This document shows, one piece after another, positions 8,313 through 16,303 of a stretch of DNA of 64,000 nt. Source of the DNA: an uncultured Candidatus Melainabacteria bacterium. Lineage in GTDB: Bacteria > Cyanobacteriota > Vampirovibrionia > Gastranaerophilales > Gastranaerophilaceae. The notes under the pieces were generated by a model, which made no database searches, was not told the DNA's origin, and saw only the letters and a program-made list of their open reading frames with translations. Made by a program: the position numbers and the translations under genes. The stretch is taken from NCBI GenBank assembly GCA_934718135.1, contig CAKUZW010000002.1:372001-436000 (forward strand). The letters are read 5' to 3'. The first letter of the stretch is position 1, and every line of letters begins with the position of its first letter.

Positions 8313-8978
8313 CTAATACCCATATTGTTCATGAGCATTTAAATATTCACGGACAGAATTTAGAGAAGATTGAACGATACGTGTTACACGAGAAGGCGAT
8401 AAACCGATTTGTTTAGCGATATCTTTAACCTGCATATTTCTGTAAAATCTGTATTCCACAACCGTTCTTTCTTTTGGCGGAAGTTTTGAAATAGCAGTCC
8501 TAATCATTTTACCCATTTCAGAAATTTCTGCATTTTCATCAGGCATTGCATGTTGATCTTTGATAAAGTCAAACGGCGAATCATTATCACTTGCTGCGGC
8601 TGCTAATCCATCAATAGACAAAACAGTTTCGTAAATCGCTTCACGAACTTTTGCCTGTTTCATGTCCATGCCTTCAACTGATTCATCTTCATCGTATTCA
8701 TCTTCCGCTTTATGTTTCAATGAATACCATTTATAACGAATTCTTAATTCGTTTCTGATTGCCCACCTTACAGCAGTTGCGATATATGCAGCATTATATT
8801 TTTCCAATTGTTCAGGTGTTTTGTTTTTAATCATAATCTGAATTGCAATAATCCCGATAGAAAGCAATTCTTCGTATTCAACCATGTGCGAAGGAATTCT
8901 GCGATGTTCAACCCTTGCAACCTTTTGAACAATATCTATATAATGTTGTAAATTTTTTTTATCTACTTCTTTAGCCAT
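8313..8978 (-). CDS. Sigma-28-like (FliA/WhiG type) RNA polymerase sigma factor
   Basis: About 221 residues. Region 2 is visible as YEELLSIGIIAIQIMI...YIATAVRWAIRNELRIRYKWYSLK and region 4 as a C-terminal HTH, LPPKERTVVEYRFYRN then VKDIAKQIGLSPSRVTRIVQ. Region 1.1 is absent, so it is a small alternative sigma rather than RpoD. It follows flhB by about 30 bp on the same strand, supporting a flagellar or export-apparatus regulon. The start MAKEVDKK is used; an ATG four codons earlier is possible and has a TAATAT hexamer close upstream. Confidence 0.8.
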   Translation of the reverse strand: MAKEVDKKNLQHYIDIVQKVARVEHRRIPSHMVEYEELLSIGIIAIQIMIKNKTPEQLEKYNAAYIATAVRWAIRNELRIRYKWYSLKHKAEDEYDEDESVEGMDMKQAKVREAIYETVLSIDGLAAAASDNDSPFDFIKDQHAMPDENAEISEMGKMIRTAISKLPPKERTVVEYRFYRNMQVKDIAKQIGLSPSRVTRIVQSSLNSVREYLNAHEQYGY

Positions 8979-9008
8979 AATTTTACACATCAATAATATT
9001 ACAATATA

Positions 9009-10091
9009 TTAATTTCGTGGTCGTTTATTTGGTGTATTTTTATTCTTCATTTTATAAACGAACATCAAAATTTCTGCCACAGCCTTATATAATTCAGGTG
9101 GAATAGGGTGATTGATATCGACCATTTTAAATAATGCCCTTGCAACAGGCGGATTTTCAATAACAGGAACATTGTGTTCTTTTGCAATTCCGATAATTTT
9201 CTTCGCAATAAGTTCTGTTCCTTTTGCAATCAGCATTGGCGAATCCATTTCTTCTGCTACATATTTAAGAGCACAAGCAACATGAGTCGGGTTTGTAACA
9301 ACAAAATCTGCCGTTGGAACAGCATCCATTGCCCCTTGTTGAAGCATTTGCATACGCCTTTGCCTTAGTGCTGCTTTAACATTCGGGTCGCCTTCTGAGT
9401 TTTTATATTCATCCTTTATCTCTTTGAAAGACATTTTTTGATCTTTTAAAAATTTCCATTTTGTAACCCCATAATCGGCTGCAGCAATAATCAAAAAGGC
9501 GATACAAGCTTTGAAAATAAACTCAGTAATCAATTTCCCAAACTCAATCATTACAGCAAAATTGTTATCAACAGACGCAAGCATCAAAATTGATTCAATA
9601 TGGTCTTTGTATACCATCCAACCGATATACCCAAGAATTACAACCTTTACAATGTTTTTGAACAATTCAAATAATGTTTTAATTGACATTATGTTTTTAA
9701 AGTATTTTGTCGGATTTAATTTGTCGAGCTTTGGCATCAAAGGTGCAATTGCAACCAGTGGACCTACTTGCACAAAATCAGCTAACACTGCAACAAGCCA
9801 TGCTATTGCCAAAATCGGCCCAATAATCAGTGCTGCTCCTTTTGTTGCAATGAGCAATATATACATATAACCTATTTGTTCGGTGTGAGCATTTGGAATT
9901 TGTTCATACAAAAGAGTGAAAACTTGAACAATTTGATTCCAAATAAATGGAGCAAGTCCAAAAATTACAGAAAATAAAATAAGCAAAGAAACAGCAGTTG
10001 AAAAATCCTTTGATTTTACAACCTGTCCTTCTTTTCTTGCCTGTTCCAACTTTCTTGGGGTGGCATCAAACTGCTTGTCCTCATCACCCAT
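9009..10091 (-). CDS. flhB: Flagellar export switch protein FlhB
   Basis: A 360-residue FlhB/YscU-family protein of the flagellar type III export gate. The basic N-terminus (DATPRKLEQARKEGQVVKSKDF) is followed by four membrane segments and a cytoplasmic domain with the self-cleaving motif VVTNPTHVACAL near residue 267. Cleavage at N-P-T-H switches export from rod/hook to filament substrates. AAAGGAAG precedes the ATG. The downstream gene is a sigma-28-like factor. No other flagellar genes lie in the window, so flagellar versus another type III role is judged from sequence only. Confidence 0.92.
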   Translation of the reverse strand: MGDEDKQFDATPRKLEQARKEGQVVKSKDFSTAVSLLILFSVIFGLAPFIWNQIVQVFTLLYEQIPNAHTEQIGYMYILLIATKGAALIIGPILAIAWLVAVLADFVQVGPLVAIAPLMPKLDKLNPTKYFKNIMSIKTLFELFKNIVKVVILGYIGWMVYKDHIESILMLASVDNNFAVMIEFGKLITEFIFKACIAFLIIAAADYGVTKWKFLKDQKMSFKEIKDEYKNSEGDPNVKAALRQRRMQMLQQGAMDAVPTADFVVTNPTHVACALKYVAEEMDSPMLIAKGTELIAKKIIGIAKEHNVPVIENPPVARALFKMVDINHPIPPELYKAVAEILMFVYKMKNKNTPNKRPRN

Positions 10092-10157
10092 GAAAAAGCT
10101 TCCTTTCTGATTGCCAACATTATACCATGGATTTATTCAAAATTTTAGAAAAATCAA

Positions 10158-11483
10158 TTATAACAATATCTGTGTTGCAAGAATAATCTTGTGGCTGTCG
10201 TTTCTGTTTTGATTTTGGCAGAACACGTAATTCAAAACAATTTTCAAGGCTTGTCCTTTAATAAACCAGTTTATGCCAACTGTATATTCTCTTTTCAAAT
10301 CCCCTGAAACATCTCTATTTGGGTCAAATTGGTCAATTCTTCCAATCAATTGCCAACGAGGGGTAAATTTCCAACCCGCAGTAATCGCGTAACCGCAAGC
10401 TTTATTACTGCTTATTCCGTTTGAACCGCTATACCCGTCAGCAATTGCAGCTTCAAAATTTGCCCATAATTTTTTGTGCTTATACCCGATATAAAAACTC
10501 CCGACACTGTAATCTATACCGTTATGACCACCGTTAAAACCGCCACCAATAGTTAATTTCCCGAACTTTTTGTCCTCTGAACCAAAAGGTTTTACGTTAA
10601 TCCAACCTGTAAATTCTGTTCCCGGAAATCCGCTTGTGACAAATCTACCGGAAGAACCGAAACCAATATTATAGTCTACATAATTATAATTTCCCAACAG
10701 TTTAACACTTAAAGACCTTGCACTTCCAAAGTTTCTTGCAATTTGAGACCGAGTAACGAACGGTAAAATAAGAGAAGATGTACCACCTTCAATACCTGTT
10801 TGAACCCTTGAATAACCGGCAATTATCTGGTGATGCGGGATACTTGTGTTAATTATATACGCATCAGAAATAAATCTGTCAACATAACTTGAATTAGCTT
10901 GTGGAATTGGATTCAGTGATAGTTTAAACCTGTAATTAGGATTGTTGAACTTTCCATACATACCGATTTGGGTTGTTAAATTGTCATAATCAGTAGTTGT
11001 ATTTTGTGCAAAAATCTGATTTAAAGAACCTCTAAAAGCCCCAAACGCTTGAATTTTATGAACAGGTCCTTTTTCAAATCTATGCGTTAATTCTTCTTTT
11101 AATAAAAATGATGGAATATCTGTTCTCGTAATTTTACTATGATATATTTTCCCTACAATTGTATCTTCATCTATAACTTTGTCATTGTCTTGGTCAAAAA
11201 GTCTGAAAAACTCAAAATCTAACTCAGAGTTATCCATTATGGAGTCTTTATCTTCTGTATTTTCACTAGTAATATTTGCTTGTGTTGACTCATCAATAGG
11301 ATTTGATGAACCATCTGAAATATCATCGTTAGAATTTTTTAAATCAGAATTTAATACAATCTCATTTGGTTGGGGATTTTCTAACAATTCCACAGCCAAA
11401 TATTCGTCTGTACCATCTGCACAGGCTTTTATCGGAGTAAATAGTACTAATAAAACTACAACAAATTTTAAGATTCGTTTCAT
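10158..11483 (-). CDS. Outer-membrane beta-barrel (porin-like) protein with EF-hand-like loop
   Basis: About 441 residues. A signal peptide (MKRILKFVVVLLVLF..IKACA) is followed by a low-complexity acidic/Ser stretch and a calcium-loop-like segment (FDQDNDKVIDED; the usual Glu at position 12 is Thr). The remainder alternates Gly/aromatic strands (GIDYSVGSFYIGYKHKKLWANFEAA, WQLIGRIDQFDPN) and ends LATQILL, as expected for a porin-like barrel. The ATG is preceded by TATAAT with an 8-nt gap and no Shine-Dalgarno, suggesting a leaderless message. It could be a carbohydrate-selective or phosphate-type porin; substrate unknown. Confidence 0.7.
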   Translation of the reverse strand: MKRILKFVVVLLVLFTPIKACADGTDEYLAVELLENPQPNEIVLNSDLKNSNDDISDGSSNPIDESTQANITSENTEDKDSIMDNSELDFEFFRLFDQDNDKVIDEDTIVGKIYHSKITRTDIPSFLLKEELTHRFEKGPVHKIQAFGAFRGSLNQIFAQNTTTDYDNLTTQIGMYGKFNNPNYRFKLSLNPIPQANSSYVDRFISDAYIINTSIPHHQIIAGYSRVQTGIEGGTSSLILPFVTRSQIARNFGSARSLSVKLLGNYNYVDYNIGFGSSGRFVTSGFPGTEFTGWINVKPFGSEDKKFGKLTIGGGFNGGHNGIDYSVGSFYIGYKHKKLWANFEAAIADGYSGSNGISSNKACGYAITAGWKFTPRWQLIGRIDQFDPNRDVSGDLKREYTVGINWFIKGQALKIVLNYVFCQNQNRNDSHKIILATQILL

Positions 11484-11491
11484 TTGTGACA

Positions 11492-11538
11492 ATTATAACA
11501 CAAATTTTGTAGATTTTATGATTTTTTTGATGTATATT
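11492..11538. promoter_or_regulatory. Back-to-back leaderless promoters
   Basis: TATAAT on the minus strand (11492-11497) ends 8 nt before the barrel-protein ATG. TATATT on the plus strand (11533-11538) ends 6 nt before the decarboxylase ATG. Neither gene has a Shine-Dalgarno site. Confidence 0.6.
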
Positions 11539-11544
11539 TCGGCT

Positions 11545-12969
11545 ATGCCGAATAAAATTAAATATTATAAACAAACAGATATAAAAGCCCCAATTGTAGA
11601 AGCACTAAAAACAGCTTACAAAAACCCGACTTATCAATTTCACATCCCCGGACACACAAAAGGACTTGGAACACTTCCCGCATTTAGAAAACTTGTAGGG
11701 AAAAAAGCCTTGATGGTTGATACGACTGATGAGTTTGACAATTTGGGTACTTTAACCCCTGCAACCGGCCCGATTAAAGAAGCAGAAGAACTTGCAGCAA
11801 AAGCATTTGGTGCAAAGAAAACATTCTTCCTTTTGAATGGTTCAACAATCGGCAATCTTGCAATTGCAATGGGTTTAACTAAAAAAGGTCAAAAAGTTAT
11901 TGTAAACAGAAATTGCCACCGCTCAATTTTAACAGGTTTAATTATTTCAGGTGCAGACCCATTGTGGATAATCCCTGAAAAGTTCAGTGATTGGGGACTG
12001 TGGGGCAATATTGAAGCTAAATCGGTTGAAGAATTATTACAAAAACATAATAATGTTTCAGCAGTATGGATTACAAACCCGACTTATGAAGGTGTTGTGT
12101 CTGATGTGAAAGCGATATCTGAAATTTGTAAAAAGTATGATGTACCTTTGATTGTAGATGAAGCCCATGGTTGTTTGTGGAATTTCAATGAAAAACTGCC
12201 TCAAACTTCTTTAAAATTGGGAGCGGATATTGTTGTTCATTCTTTGCATAAAACAGGTGGAAGTATGAGCCAATCTTCAATGCTTCATATCAGTGAAAAT
12301 TCAAAAATAAACGCAGAAGACGTAGAACGAGCATTGATGTTATTACATACAACAAGTCCTTCGTTGATGCTACTTGGAAGTTTGGATGCGGCTCGTGCAA
12401 ATCTTCAAAGCCAAAGAGGTCAAAGACAACTATCTAGAGCAATCGCAAATGCTAAATACCTCCGTTCTGAAATTGATAAAATGCAAACAATTCACCAACT
12501 TAAATCAGATTTTGGCTACAAAACAGACGTAACCAAAGTATTTATTAAAGCTGACGGCTTATCAGGTAAAAGATTAGAGTCAATTTTAGAAATTGATTTT
12601 GGTATTGAAGTTGAAAGTGCATCAGATGCTGGAATTTTGATTTTGAGCAACATTGGTAACAAAAAATCTGATTTTGAGTATCTTGTTCAATGCTTGAAAA
12701 AGATTGATACACACGATTATAAAGATATTTACTATCTTGAAAATAAAAAGCACATGCCAATGCTAACTCCGATTATTAAAAAGAATTTGCGTGATGCTTA
12801 TTTTTCAGAAAAAGAAATTATTCCAAAAGAACAAGCTGTCGGCAGACTGTCAGGAGAAGTTGTAGCAGAATGTCCTCCCGGAATTTCAATCCTCCTCCCT
12901 GGAGAATTGATTACAGAAGAACATCTACCATACTTGACAGATTATGATGTAATTGAAGTCTTGAAATAG
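11545..12969 (+). CDS. Orn/Lys/Arg decarboxylase (PLP, fold type I)
   Basis: A 474-residue PLP enzyme of the short, Gram-positive-like SpeA/Cad family. It carries QFHIPGHTKG at the N-terminus, the cofactor region LLNGSTIGNLA, the Asp that contacts PLP in VDEAHG, and the Schiff-base lysine in VHSLHKTGGSMSQSS. The C-terminal PPGISILLPGE segment is also typical. It decarboxylates a basic amino acid, the first step of polyamine synthesis; arginine is most common for this size, but specificity cannot be read here. The start with TATATT 6 nt upstream gives the usual family length; a longer frame upstream overlaps the divergent gene and is rejected. Confidence 0.9.
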   Translation: MPNKIKYYKQTDIKAPIVEALKTAYKNPTYQFHIPGHTKGLGTLPAFRKLVGKKALMVDTTDEFDNLGTLTPATGPIKEAEELAAKAFGAKKTFFLLNGSTIGNLAIAMGLTKKGQKVIVNRNCHRSILTGLIISGADPLWIIPEKFSDWGLWGNIEAKSVEELLQKHNNVSAVWITNPTYEGVVSDVKAISEICKKYDVPLIVDEAHGCLWNFNEKLPQTSLKLGADIVVHSLHKTGGSMSQSSMLHISENSKINAEDVERALMLLHTTSPSLMLLGSLDAARANLQSQRGQRQLSRAIANAKYLRSEIDKMQTIHQLKSDFGYKTDVTKVFIKADGLSGKRLESILEIDFGIEVESASDAGILILSNIGNKKSDFEYLVQCLKKIDTHDYKDIYYLENKKHMPMLTPIIKKNLRDAYFSEKEIIPKEQAVGRLSGEVVAECPPGISILLPGELITEEHLPYLTDYDVIEVLK

Positions 12970-12970
12970 C

Positions 12971-14203
12971 TTACCAAGGATAGCTTTTGTCTATTTCCCA
13001 ACCGGCACGTCTGATTCTTTCGGCACAATAATGACCTCCGGCCCTTTTTCGAGATGAACAGTTATTGTTAATGGCACTGGTACCCAAATTTATTCCATAA
13101 GGTTGAATACCTCCACCATTTTCTTGTACCCTTTGGAGTAAAAATAAATCACGCCCTAAACGGTTTGGGCCTTCAGCCCCATTAATATCAACCATAACAA
13201 GACCGGATTGCACAACATTACCAGTTGGACCGGAAGCCGTTAAAATAACATAAAGAAAACCGTCAGGAGTATAAAAAGTTGTTCTCATTGTTTCTGCAAC
13301 AAGACTCATTGTCCAAGGGGAGTCATCTGTATATTTCCAAGGGAAAATAGTTTTATAACCACATTGTCTAGGCGTTGTACAAATCAAAGCCGTTTTTATA
13401 TAAGGAGCCCAATATTTTTCAAAATACGTGGTAGCACCCATATCATAAGACTCTTCAATACTTGGTTCTCCAACATCATCATAAGACAGTTTATAAGCTT
13501 GGTTTAAAACAGAAATAGCTTTTTGTAATTTTGTGACCGTCTGCTTCTTCTGATAGTTTGTAACAAGTGTCGGAATAGTCATCGCCGCCACAATTCCAAT
13601 GATGCCAAGAGTGATGAGGGTTTCTGCAAGGGTAAAGGCGAATTTCTTTTTAAGGGACAAGGAAATAGGGAAATAAGGGAATAAATTCGTTACAGTTTTA
13701 TTATCCATGTCATTGCGAACGGGTTTTAAGAAGTTATTTTTCAAATTAGACAACAATCTCCAGTGTCGCAATCCCTGACAAGTCTCACCATTTCCTAATT
13801 TGTTATGGATTACTACGTCACTCTGTGTAGACTTTTGCATTTCTTGTTCAATATTTTTCCTCGTAATGACATGATTTTGTGTTTGTAGATCCTTCGAGCT
13901 ATCGCCCTCAGGATGACGTGTAACGCCTCCAAATTCCACCATGTCATTGCGAACGGGTTTTGAAAAGTTATTTTTCAAGTTAGACAACAATCTCCAGTGT
14001 CGCAATCCCTGACAAGTTTCACCATTGCCTAATTCGTTAGGGATTACTACGTCACTCTGTATTTCTGCCTGACACTTCACCTCGCCATAAACGTGACTCC
14101 GTGTCTGCCAAATATGTCCTGCGGACAGCCTATCGTTTTGGCAGACAGCTCCACACTCTGCTCGGTTCGTTTTCCTCGTAATGACATGATTTTTATTTTC
14201 CAT
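12971..14203 (-). CDS. Type IV prepilin-like protein with ~200-residue repeat-derived leader
   Basis: The C-terminal ~220 residues are a standard member of the window's prepilin family: AFTLAETLITLGIIG, ICTTPRQCGYKT, AEGPNRLGRDLF and CAERIRRAGWEIDKSYPW. The frame runs unbroken about 195 residues further upstream, through two copies of one interspersed repeat and one copy of another. It reaches an ATG with AAGGA 8 nt upstream. The leader of the locus near 31 kb has an identical 31-nt untranslated stretch, so this ATG is the ancestral start and the repeats entered the leader without breaking the frame. A later ATG (MDNKTVTN) would give a shorter leader. Whether so long a leader is processed is unknown. 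Confidence 0.8.
   Translation of the reverse strand: MENKNHVITRKTNRAECGAVCQNDRLSAGHIWQTRSHVYGEVKCQAEIQSDVVIPNELGNGETCQGLRHWRLLSNLKNNFSKPVRNDMVEFGGVTRHPEGDSSKDLQTQNHVITRKNIEQEMQKSTQSDVVIHNKLGNGETCQGLRHWRLLSNLKNNFLKPVRNDMDNKTVTNLFPYFPISLSLKKKFAFTLAETLITLGIIGIVAAMTIPTLVTNYQKKQTVTKLQKAISVLNQAYKLSYDDVGEPSIEESYDMGATTYFEKYWAPYIKTALICTTPRQCGYKTIFPWKYTDDSPWTMSLVAETMRTTFYTPDGFLYVILTASGPTGNVVQSGLVMVDINGAEGPNRLGRDLFLLQRVQENGGGIQPYGINLGTSAINNNCSSRKRAGGHYCAERIRRAGWEIDKSYPW
13707..13873 (-). repeat. Interspersed palindromic repeat, family A copy 1 (inside prepilin frame)
   Basis: About 165 bp starting ATGTCATTGCGAACGGG and ending CTCGTAATGACATG, so the ends are imperfect inverted repeats around CATTGCGA / TCGTAATG. 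The middle has CAATCCCTGACAAG and GGATTACTACGTCACT. Near-identical to the copy at 13941 and related to the one at 44014. Confidence 0.8.
13887..13918 (-). repeat. Short interspersed repeat, family B
   Basis: The minus strand reads GTCATCCTGAGGGCGATAG then CTCGAAGGATCTA. A diverged relative begins at 18955 (GTCATACTGAGGGCGACAG). It lies between the two family A copies and is also in frame with the prepilin. Confidence 0.6.
13941..14190 (-). repeat. Interspersed palindromic repeat, family A copy 2 with extra segment
   Basis: The first ~120 bp nearly match copy 1, ending at GTCACTCTGT. About 110 bp of different sequence follows (rich in CTGCC/CGGACAG), then the same CTCGTAATGACATG end. It forms codons 5-87 or so of the prepilin frame. 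Confidence 0.75.
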
Positions 14204-14407
14204 ACTTTATTCCTTTCTTATTTGTTACTACTAAATGTGGGTTCGGGGGCGAAGCCCCTAATGACTCAATCCATTTAATCATTCGTGTTTTCTTTTTCGA
14301 TTCTACTTTTTCTTTTTGTCTTCGATTTGAAAAAGAAAAAGTGAACAAAAGCATTTGATAATATTTTTATAGCTATATCAGAATAAATTATATTATAAAA
14401 CATGATA
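14204..14407. other. Prepilin 5' leader region with two hairpins
   Basis: The first 31 nt upstream of the prepilin start (14206-14236) are identical to 31057-31087 at another prepilin locus. Next come a GC-rich hairpin, GGGGC-GAA-GCCCC (14246-14258), and a 13-bp inverted repeat, ACTTTTTCTTTTT (14305-14317) with AAAAAGAAAAAGT (14330-14342). Both would be in the prepilin 5' untranslated RNA, possibly acting on its stability or read-through. Confidence 0.5.
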
Positions 14408-14470
14408 ATTATAGTTATATAACTATAATATGTCAACATCCTTGTGTTTGAACAGTGAAAATATTAATAT
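14408..14470. promoter_or_regulatory. Consensus prepilin promoter overlapped by 22-bp palindrome; divergent promoter
   Basis: On the minus strand TTGACA (14431-14436), a 17-bp spacer and TATAAT (14408-14413) form a perfect sigma-70-type promoter. A perfect 22-bp palindrome (arm ATTATAGTTAT, 14408-14429) covers the -10 and most of the spacer, an ideal repressor site. On the plus strand TTGTGT (14442-14447), 17 bp, then TAATAT (14465-14470) ends 6 nt before the small regulator's ATG. Confidence 0.78.
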
Positions 14471-14476
14471 TGAAAA

Positions 14477-14704
14477 ATGGATTATAAATTTGAGAACATT
14501 AAAATAATTGATTTTGTTAAGACTTTAACTGTTTACAAAGGGACGTCTTTGAGAAAACTTATTGCAAAATTGGCTCAACAAAAAAACATTAGTGATTGTT
14601 ATTCAAATTTTTATGCCAAATTGAAGAAAGAAACTATCAAATTTTCAGAAATTGCTGATATTGCAGAAACTTTAGGATATGAAATTATTTTTAGAGAAAA
14701 ATAA
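14477..14704 (+). CDS. Small putative DNA-binding protein divergent from prepilin
   Basis: A 75-residue helical protein. Its core (TSLRKLIAKLAQQ...FYAKLKKETIKFSEIADIAETLGYEIIF) matches in pattern the 70-residue protein at 31424: a Leu-Ala helix, an N..KL+++TIK turn, then E...I...LGY.I.F. The layout suggests an HTH-like fold outside the standard XRE profile. It occupies the position held by XRE genes at three other prepilin loci, which supports a regulator role. It has no Shine-Dalgarno; TAATAT ends 6 nt before the ATG. A strong terminator follows directly. Confidence 0.65.
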   Translation: MDYKFENIKIIDFVKTLTVYKGTSLRKLIAKLAQQKNISDCYSNFYAKLKKETIKFSEIADIAETLGYEIIFREK

Positions 14705-14736
14705 AAAGGAAGTGATTTTTAACACTTCCTTTTTTA
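14703..14736. terminator. Bidirectional rho-independent terminator
   Basis: AAAAAGGAAGTG pairs perfectly with CACTTCCTTTTT around an 8-nt loop, flanked by A and T runs. It separates the small regulator from the convergent permease gene. Confidence 0.85.
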
Positions 14737-14741
14737 ATATT

Positions 14742-16301
14742 TTATTCGGCTTTTTTGACTTTTTTAATAATTCGTCCTCGTTCCTCAATTCTCTTTTGCT
14801 TGTAGCCATAAAATGCGTAAATAAGAACACCTACAGCAAGCCACATCAAGAAATATACTGATGACGTTTTGAGTGTTTTTAATGAGAATATAATAATTAC
14901 ACCGCAAATTAAAATTCCCAAACTCGGAAGCCAAGGACAGAACGGAACTTTGAATGGTCGATGTCTATCCGGTTCAGTTTTTCTCAATATCAATACAGCT
15001 AAGCAGATAATTACGAAAGATGTGAATGTTCCAAAATTACATAATGCAGCAGAAATATTCAAATCCATAAATAACCCGCAAACGATTACCACAATACCTG
15101 AAATCCAAGTCATAACATGAGGAGTTCTATATTTTCTATGGATTAATCTCCAAGATTTTGGCAAAAATCTGTCACGGCTGATTGCATACAAAATTCTTGT
15201 TGTTCCTAATTGATAAATCAAAAGAACCGATGTCAAAGCACATAACGCTCCGATTGCAATAAGTTTGGCAAACCAATCCCAACCATGCCCGATATAACTC
15301 ATCGCATGGGCTATTGGAGCTTGAATATTTATTCTTTCAACCGGAACAATTCCTGTTAAAACTAAAGCAACACATACATACAAAATAGTACAGATAATTA
15401 AAGTTCCTAAAATTGCAATAGGCAAATCTCTTTGTGGGTTTTCGGTTTCTTCCGCAGTTGTAGAAATTGCATCAAATCCGATATATGCAAAGAATATCAA
15501 AAATGCACCCATCATAATCCCTTGGAACGGGTGATGAACAGGTATAAACGGCAACCAATGTGCCGGTACTACATAATGAGAGCCAACCAATATGAATGAC
15601 AAAATCATAAACATATTAACGCCAACCATTATACTTGCAACTCTAGTTGATTCTTTGACTCCTCGAACAAGTAACATTGTTAAAAGAAGAACAATAACAA
15701 TAGCAGGTAAATTCACTGAAAATGGGATATGGCCAAACAAATAAGGGATTTTATCGTGAATATCCCAACCGTACGCACTGCACATTTCTGTCATTGTTTT
15801 ATAATCATATCTTAACCAAATCGGGAAGTTACAAACCCAAGCAGGTAAAATATTTTTAAATCCGCTCAAAAAGTGGATGAAATATCCTGTCCAAGCACTT
15901 GCAACAGTAATATTTCCGATTGCATACTCAAGCATCAATATCCAACCTACCATCCAAGCCATAAATTCGCCCATTGTAGCGTAGGTATAGGTATAAGCAC
16001 TACCGGCAACAGGTATCATTGCAGCGATTTCGGAATAGCAAAGTGCAGGAAATACGCATGCTACAGCAGCCAAGACCATTGAAATTACAATAGCGGGGCC
16101 TGCTCCGGCACTTTCAGAACTACCGATTATTGCAGTTCCGATAATTGTAAAAATACCGGTTCCAACAACTGCACCTATACCAATTACGATAAGGTCAAAT
16201 ACGTTTAGGGTTTTCTTCAATTCTGAACGTTTGCTCGTATTGAGCAAATCGTCCATACTTTTTCTTTTAAATATATTTCGGCTAATTTGTTTAATATCCA
16301 T
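14742..16301 (-). CDS. APC-superfamily cationic amino acid transporter (CAT-like), paralogue 2
   Basis: A 519-residue permease with about 12 membrane helices. The first helix has the unwound GIGAVVGTGIF substrate/ion motif typical of the APC fold, followed by PALCYSEIAAMIPVAGSAYTYTYATMGEF, the hallmark of the CAT/YfnA branch. The C-terminal half (HVMTWISGIVVIVCGLF, then RPFKVPF) fits too. It starts 2 bp after the stop of a closely similar permease, so the pair is a tandem duplication and one transcription unit. Import of basic or other amino acids is the family's usual role; exact substrate unknown. Confidence 0.88.
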   Translation of the reverse strand: MDIKQISRNIFKRKSMDDLLNTSKRSELKKTLNVFDLIVIGIGAVVGTGIFTIIGTAIIGSSESAGAGPAIVISMVLAAVACVFPALCYSEIAAMIPVAGSAYTYTYATMGEFMAWMVGWILMLEYAIGNITVASAWTGYFIHFLSGFKNILPAWVCNFPIWLRYDYKTMTEMCSAYGWDIHDKIPYLFGHIPFSVNLPAIVIVLLLTMLLVRGVKESTRVASIMVGVNMFMILSFILVGSHYVVPAHWLPFIPVHHPFQGIMMGAFLIFFAYIGFDAISTTAEETENPQRDLPIAILGTLIICTILYVCVALVLTGIVPVERINIQAPIAHAMSYIGHGWDWFAKLIAIGALCALTSVLLIYQLGTTRILYAISRDRFLPKSWRLIHRKYRTPHVMTWISGIVVIVCGLFMDLNISAALCNFGTFTSFVIICLAVLILRKTEPDRHRPFKVPFCPWLPSLGILICGVIIIFSLKTLKTSSVYFLMWLAVGVLIYAFYGYKQKRIEERGRIIKKVKKAE

Positions 16302-16303
16302 TT

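Noticed and set aside
11179..11544. N-terminal extension of the decarboxylase frame
   Set aside because: It is antisense to the signal peptide and start of the barrel protein; the family's normal N-terminus begins at 11545.
13700..14200. CRISPR-like repeats
   Set aside because: The repeated units are long (~165 bp), only two copies, with no regular spacers and no cas genes nearby.
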